In this document: positions 6,187 to 10,011 of the stretch, piece by piece | How the letters are laid out: every line of letters starts with the position of its first letter | Position numbering within the stretch: position 1 is the first letter of the stretch | Assembly: GCA_015711875.1 (NCBI GenBank) | Contig: JACVJG010000064.1 | Coordinates: 1 to 10,011 of the forward strand | Reading direction: 5' to 3' | DNA length: 10,011 nt | Source: Candidatus Solincola jinzensis | GTDB taxonomy: Bacteria > Actinomycetota > Geothermincolia > Geothermincolales > RBG-13-55-18 | Notes under the pieces: model-generated | The model's database searches: none | The model's input: the letters and a program-made list of their open reading frames with translations, nothing else | What the model was told of the DNA's origin: nothing | Translations under genes and position numbers: made by a program

Positions 6187-7314
6187 ATGAGCATGGCCTC
6201 GGTGGGCGGTATCTTGACCACCATCCTTGCGACCCTGATCGCGGTCATCGTGTTGGTGATCGTGCATGAGCTGGGGCATTTTATCGCCGCTCGCCTGGCG
6301 GGGGTGAAATGCCCCGAGTTCTTCGTGGGTTTCGGACCTCGTATCTGGAGCACCAGACGGGGGGACACCGAGTTCGGGATCAAGTGGATCCTGGTGGGAG
6401 GTTATGTGAAGGTCCTGGGCATGAACCCCGAGGAGGAGGTGAGTCCGGAGGACTTTCCCCATTCCTACAAGGGCGTCTCCTACGCCCGGAGATTCTGGAT
6501 CATCTTCGCCGGCTCCCTCTCGCACCTGCTCCTGGCACTGGTAATCATGTTCTTCACCATCTGGACGGTGGGATACCCCGACGTGAACAAGCCCACCAAC
6601 ACCATCGCATCTGTGGGCAGATATATGGACGAGGCGGAGGAGGTGGAGACCCCCGCCTATGCCGCCGGCCTGCGCGAAGGTGACACCATATTGGCCATGA
6701 ACGGGGAGGAGGTAGGCGACTGGGAAGAGGTGCGCTCCTTCATAAAGGCGCACCCCGGCGAGGAGATCACCCTGCTCATTAGAAGGGACGGCGAGGAACT
6801 GGAGTTGCCGGTGCGTCTGGCGACCCTGGAGGACGGCGGTGGTTACCTGGGGATCTCTCCTTCCATCTCCATGGAACAGTACCCTTTTTACCGCGCCGCT
6901 GGAAAGACCCTCTCCTGGTTCGCTGAGGCCACTTACGGGGTTGGTTACGGCATCTACCGCGTCTTCAACTGGTCTACCATCAAGCAGTTGCTGGGGCTGT
7001 CGGAGCCTACCATAGAGAGGCCGCAGACGGTTTACGGCATCGCGCGCACCGCGGGGCGCATCGCCGAGGAAGGGCCCTTTTACTTCTTGAACTTTTTCTC
7101 CTTCATCCTGCTCTTTCTCGCTTATATCAACCTGCTTCCCCTCCCGCCCCTTGATGGCGGGCATATCGCGGTGCTCCTGTGGGAGAAGGCTACCGGCCGT
7201 GAGGTGGACCTGCGGAAGCTCTACCCCGTGGCGGTGGCGGTGCTCGCCTTCTTCGCCCTCCTCTTCATCCTCACCCTCAGGCTGGATATCACGAATCCCA
7301 TCAACTTCCCATGA
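6187..7314 (+). CDS. rseP: Site-2 zinc metalloprotease (RseP/RasP/Rip1 family)
   Basis: This is an intramembrane protease of the M50B family that cuts membrane anti-sigma factors and signal-peptide remnants within the bilayer. The 375-residue product has a first membrane helix carrying the zinc-binding HELGH at 27-31. GGYVKVLGM follows at 71-79 and a second membrane helix at about 102-128. One extracytoplasmic PDZ domain spans about 140-212 (PAYAAGLREGDTILAMNGEEV). The third-ligand motif NLLPLPPLDGG lies at 315-325 (Asp 323), and a last helix at about 344-364. E. coli RseP has two PDZ domains and about 450 residues; a single PDZ fits Gram-positive and actinobacterial members. In the second helix AGSLSH replaces the more usual AGPxxN. 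The ATG has AGAAGGAAG (6173-6181) upstream. The stop overlaps ispG as ATGA, so the two are co-translated. Confidence 0.95.
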   Translation: MSMASVGGILTTILATLIAVIVLVIVHELGHFIAARLAGVKCPEFFVGFGPRIWSTRRGDTEFGIKWILVGGYVKVLGMNPEEEVSPEDFPHSYKGVSYARRFWIIFAGSLSHLLLALVIMFFTIWTVGYPDVNKPTNTIASVGRYMDEAEEVETPAYAAGLREGDTILAMNGEEVGDWEEVRSFIKAHPGEEITLLIRRDGEELELPVRLATLEDGGGYLGISPSISMEQYPFYRAAGKTLSWFAEATYGVGYGIYRVFNWSTIKQLLGLSEPTIERPQTVYGIARTAGRIAEEGPFYFLNFFSFILLFLAYINLLPLPPLDGGHIAVLLWEKATGREVDLRKLYPVAVAVLAFFALLFILTLRLDITNPINFP

Positions 7315-8432
7315 CCGTACGCAAGCTTACCCACCGCGTGATGATAGGGGATGTCCCCGTGGGCGGGGGCGCCCCGGTGAGCGTGCAGTCCATGACCAAT
7401 ACCCCCACCGAGGATGCTCGCGCTACCCTTGAGCAGATATCGCGCTTGGCGGAGGCGGGATGCGATATCGTGAGGGTGGCGGTGCCAAACCTAAGGAGGG
7501 ATCATCTCCTGCGGCGAGCTCTGCGCTCGTTGCGTGAGATCGTGGAGGGCTCTCCCATACCGGTGGTCGCGGACGTGCATTTCGACCACGCCCTGGCGCT
7601 GGCGGCGCTGGAAGCGGGAGTTCATGGCCTGCGCATCAACCCTGGCAATATCGGAGGAGCGGAGAAGGTAAGGGAGGTTGCGGAGGCGGCGGGAAAACGC
7701 GGCGTTCCTATCCGCGTGGGAGTGAACGCGGGCTCTCTGCCCCGCGAGGTTCTGGGCAAATACCGCCATCCCACCCCACAGGCCTTGGTGGAAAGCGCCC
7801 TGGAGGAGATCAAGGTACTCGAGGAGTGCGGTTTTTATGATATAAAGGTCTCCGTGAAGGCGTCCTCGGTGCCGCTGACCATCGAGGCGTACCGTCTGCT
7901 ATCCGGCGAGGTGGACTATCCCCTCCATGTGGGGGTCAGCGAGGCGGGTCCGCTTTGGACGGGCACGGTGCGTTCCGCCGTGGGTATCGGGACCCTCCTC
8001 GCCGAGGGCATCGGTGACACCATACGCGTCTCCCTGGCGGGGGACCCCCTACAGGAGGTGCGGGTGGGGAGGTCCATTTTGAAGGCCCTGGAGCTCAGAC
8101 GCGAGGGGGTGGACATCGTGGCCTGTCCTACCTGTGCGCGCACCCGCATCGACGTTGCGGGGATAGCGGCGGAGCTGGAGGAGCGCCTGGCGGGATGCAA
8201 GGCGCCTCTGCGCGTGGCGGTGATGGGTTGTGCGGTAAACGGTCCCGGGGAGGCCAGAGAGGCGGACCTGGGGGTGGCTGGAGGAAGGAGCAAGGGGCTG
8301 CTCTTCCGCCGCGGGGAGCCGGTGGGATGGTTCCCCAAGGAGGAGCTGCTGTCCGTTCTGCTGGAAGAGGTCGCGAGAATGGAGAGGGATTACACGGAAA
8401 AGGGCGCGTGGCGAAAAAATGCGGGCGGGTAA
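7311..8432 (+). CDS. ispG: 4-hydroxy-3-methylbut-2-enyl diphosphate synthase (flavodoxin/ferredoxin-dependent)
   Basis: IspG (GcpE) opens the cyclic diphosphate MEcPP reductively to HMBPP, the penultimate MEP-pathway step, using a [4Fe-4S] cluster. The 373-residue product shows the TIM-barrel N-terminus with PVSVQSMTNTPTED (22-35), GCDIVRVAVPN (50-60), ADVHFDHALA and RINPGNIG (108-115), and then the cluster domain. Cluster ligands are C272 and C275 in CPTC, C307 in MGCAVNGPGE, and E314, each offset by two from E. coli C270, C273, C305 and E312. No large insert domain is present, so this is the compact bacterial form. The start overlaps the rseP stop by 4 nt (ATGA at 7311-7314) without a clear ribosome-binding site, consistent with translational coupling. 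Confidence 0.97.
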   Translation: MTVRKLTHRVMIGDVPVGGGAPVSVQSMTNTPTEDARATLEQISRLAEAGCDIVRVAVPNLRRDHLLRRALRSLREIVEGSPIPVVADVHFDHALALAALEAGVHGLRINPGNIGGAEKVREVAEAAGKRGVPIRVGVNAGSLPREVLGKYRHPTPQALVESALEEIKVLEECGFYDIKVSVKASSVPLTIEAYRLLSGEVDYPLHVGVSEAGPLWTGTVRSAVGIGTLLAEGIGDTIRVSLAGDPLQEVRVGRSILKALELRREGVDIVACPTCARTRIDVAGIAAELEERLAGCKAPLRVAVMGCAVNGPGEAREADLGVAGGRSKGLLFRRGEPVGWFPKEELLSVLLEEVARMERDYTEKGAWRKNAGG

Positions 8433-8451
8433 GAGCGGCAGGAAGCGGTTT

Positions 8452-8592
8452 ATGGGATCAACGAAGGGCAAGGCGGGGCCCTATCAGGAAAAACCCGCCG
8501 AGGAGAGCCGATCGGCGGCAGCTGCCAGGGCCTTTACGAGGGGCGGGGATCGGGCTCGGCCCTTTTCGGGGGATCGGATGGGGCCGGGATAG
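8452..8592 (+). CDS. Possible 46-residue hypothetical protein
   Basis: A short frame runs from ATG 8452 to TAG 8590-8592. AGGAAG at 8440-8445, 6 nt before the ATG, is a reasonable ribosome-binding site, and the frame begins 19 nt after ispG. The product (beginning MGSTKGKAGPYQEKPAEE) is basic, rich in Gly, Ala and Arg, without hydrophobic segments, and resembles nothing I know. Codon third positions are less GC-biased than in the neighbours, and two palindromes lie inside it. It could be a small coupled protein, but a chance frame in a structured proS leader is as likely. Confidence 0.2.
   Translation: MGSTKGKAGPYQEKPAEESRSAAAARAFTRGGDRARPFSGDRMGPG
8507..8526. repeat. Two abutting 10-bp palindromes upstream of proS
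   Basis: GCCGATCGGC (8507-8516) and GGCAGCTGCC (8517-8526) are each perfectly self-complementary and directly adjacent. Close by, GGCGGG (8472-8477) can pair with CCCGCC (8494-8499), and AGGGCC (8527-8532) with GGCCCT (8558-8563), the latter followed by a few more Ts (8564-8566). The 225-nt gap before proS is therefore unusually rich in self-complementary sequence. It may hold an operator, a weak terminator after ispG, or a structured leader. Confidence 0.35.
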
Positions 8593-8657
8593 CGGGCGTG
8601 GCGTATGGGAACCGCCGTGAAGGACGCGAGAGAGGGACAACTGGAAAAGGAAGGAAG

Positions 8658-10011
8658 ATGAGGCAGTCCAGGGCTTTTATACCGACCCTGAAGGAGAGTC
8701 CCGCCGACGCGGAAATAGCCAGTCACCGCCTTCTGGTGCGTGCCGGCTTCCTGCGCAGGGTCGCCGCGGGCATCTACGAGTTCCTCCCCCTGGGGACGAG
8801 GGTGGTGCAGAGGATATCGCGAGTGGTGCGTGAGGAGATGAACCGCGCCGGGGCGCAAGAGGTCATCCTTCCCATTTTGCAGCCGCGCGAGCTGTGGGAG
8901 GAGAGCGGGCGCTGGGCGAAATACGGGCCGGAGATGATGCGCCTGAAGGACCGTGCGGAGAGGGACTTCGGGCTCGGGCCGACCCACGAGGAGGTGGTCA
9001 CCGACCTGGTGCGCGGCAACGTCTCGTCGTGGCGCGATCTGCCCCTGAACCTCTACCAGATAGGGACGAAGTTCCGTGACGAGATAAGGCCGCGTTTCGG
9101 CCTCCTGCGGGGCAGGGAGTTCATCATGAAGGACGCCTACAGCTTCGACCGCGATGAAGCGGGGATGAAGCGCTCTTACCGCCAGATGTACGACGCCTAT
9201 GCGCGCATCTTCACCCGTTGCGGCTGCACCTGGCGGGCGGTGGAGGCGGCGACGGGGCTCATAGGGGGGGATATCTCGCACGAGTTCATGGTGCCGGCGG
9301 CGGTGGGGGAGGACCTTATCGTCTACTGCGGGGAATGCGATTACGCCGCCAACCTGGAGCTGGCGGAGTACCGAAGGGGTGATCCCCCGGTGGGAAGCGG
9401 AGAGCCGGCCACGAAAGCGCATACCCCGCAAAAGCGCACCATCGAGGAGGTGAGCGGTTTCCTGGGACTCGAGCCGCGCCGCTTCGTGAAATGCCTCATG
9501 TTTCTGGTGGAAGGGCGGCCGGTGGCGGTGCTGGTGCCGGGTGACCGGGAGGCCAACGAGAGCAAACTGGGGCGCGTGTTCGGCACCGACGAGTTCCGCC
9601 TTTTCACGGAGGACGACTGGAATAAGTTCCCACGATACCTGCAGGGCTTCGTGGGGCCGGTCGGAATAGAGGCCTACGAGGTCATCGCGGACGACTCGTT
9701 GCGAGGCGCGGGAGGGCTGGCCTGTGGGGCCAACGAAAGGGATTATCACCTGGTGGAGGTGACGGAAGGAAGGGATTTCGCGCCGGACCGCTTCGCCGAC
9801 GTGACCTCCGCGCGGGAGGGCGACACCTGTCCCCGCTGCGGGGGTATGCTACACGTGGAGGCGGGCATAGAGGTGGGGCAGGTGTTCCAGCTCGGCCTGA
9901 AGTATTCCGAGGCCATGCGCTGCACCTATGACGACGAGCACGGCAACACCAGGCCCATGTACATGGGTTGCTACGGCATAGGGATCACCCGTCTCATGGC
10001 GGCGGTGATAG
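8658..10011 (+). CDS. proS: Prolyl-tRNA synthetase, bacterial type with editing domain (3' end outside window)
   Basis: ProRS is a class II aminoacyl-tRNA synthetase that charges tRNA-Pro. The frame starts at ATG 8658 with AAGGAAGGAA (8647-8656) upstream and stays open through 451 codons to the window edge. Roughly the last 120 residues, including most of the anticodon-binding domain, are missing. Class II motif 1 is near AAGIYEFLPLG (36-46). GPTHEE lies at 107-112, motif 2 at FRDEIRPRFGLLRGREF (139-155) and motif 3 at GCYGIGITRLMAA (437-449). Between motifs 2 and 3, at about residues 222-400, lies the INS editing domain that hydrolyses Ala-tRNA-Pro, with the expected lysine at K278 (RFVKCL). 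Two Cys pairs, CGEC (224-227) and CPRC (391-394), flank this domain and may bind zinc; E. coli ProRS lacks the second pair. The 225-nt gap suggests its own promoter or leader. Confidence 0.96.
   Translation, partial: MRQSRAFIPTLKESPADAEIASHRLLVRAGFLRRVAAGIYEFLPLGTRVVQRISRVVREEMNRAGAQEVILPILQPRELWEESGRWAKYGPEMMRLKDRAERDFGLGPTHEEVVTDLVRGNVSSWRDLPLNLYQIGTKFRDEIRPRFGLLRGREFIMKDAYSFDRDEAGMKRSYRQMYDAYARIFTRCGCTWRAVEAATGLIGGDISHEFMVPAAVGEDLIVYCGECDYAANLELAEYRRGDPPVGSGEPATKAHTPQKRTIEEVSGFLGLEPRRFVKCLMFLVEGRPVAVLVPGDREANESKLGRVFGTDEFRLFTEDDWNKFPRYLQGFVGPVGIEAYEVIADDSLRGAGGLACGANERDYHLVEVTEGRDFAPDRFADVTSAREGDTCPRCGGMLHVEAGIEVGQVFQLGLKYSEAMRCTYDDEHGNTRPMYMGCYGIGITRLMAAVI

Noticed and set aside
8596..8630. 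T-box-like sequence (TGGGAACCGCCG) before proS
   Set aside because: It resembles the TGGNACCGCG core only with insertions. I could not find the stem I landmarks or a following antiterminator/terminator pair.
8484..9749. Minus-strand open frame of 421 codons opposite proS
   Set aside because: It lies antisense to a clearly conserved ProRS. Its composition is His/Arg/Pro-rich low complexity typical of a shadow frame in GC-rich DNA, and it has no recognisable domain.

Overview
The window carries a single, entirely plus-strand run of housekeeping genes from a GC-rich bacterium. The order is: end of a WhiG/FliA-type sigma factor, rpsB, tsf, pyrH, frr, cdsA, dxr, rseP, ispG, and the start of proS. 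A WhiG-like sigma gene just upstream of rpsB-tsf-pyrH-frr-cdsA, with no uppS between frr and cdsA, is the arrangement I associate with Actinomycetota (Streptomyces has whiG-rpsB-tsf-pyrH-frr-cdsA). In Clostridia and Proteobacteria uppS usually sits between frr and cdsA. The unbroken continuation into dxr-rseP-ispG-proS and the short, 200-residue EF-Ts argue against a typical Streptomyces or Mycobacterium. My best guess is a deep-branching actinobacterial lineage; this is inference from gene order and motifs, not from a database search.

Layout. Positions 1-309 are the sigma-factor C-terminus, closed by a perfect 12-bp terminator hairpin (338-371). Positions 372-636 hold an AT-rich promoter-like element and an apparent rpsB leader of about 100 nt. 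That leader ends in a strong terminator with eight Ts (518-541) and contains a competing 9-bp pairing able to break it, so it looks like a transcription attenuator. Positions 637-4462 are rpsB, tsf, pyrH, frr and cdsA: ribosome component, elongation factor, UMP kinase, ribosome recycling and CDP-diacylglycerol synthesis. The last three are tightly coupled and use TTG, GTG and TTG starts. Positions 4463-4800 form a 338-nt gap ending in a perfect TATAAT placed exactly 7 nt before the dxr ATG, with no Shine-Dalgarno sequence. This predicts a leaderless dxr mRNA and a new transcription unit. dxr and ispG (two MEP-pathway enzymes) flank rseP (site-2 protease), and rseP and ispG overlap by ATGA. A 225-nt gap holding one possible 46-aa ORF and two abutting palindromes precedes proS, which runs off the end of the window.

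Together the genes join translation (S2, EF-Ts, RRF, ProRS), pyrimidine nucleotide supply (UMP kinase), phospholipid precursor synthesis (CdsA), isoprenoid precursor synthesis (Dxr, IspG) and envelope-stress proteolysis (RseP). I see no mobile element, CRISPR array, tRNA or rRNA. The protein-coding part is conventional. The observations most worth testing are the rpsB leader attenuator and the leaderless dxr promoter.
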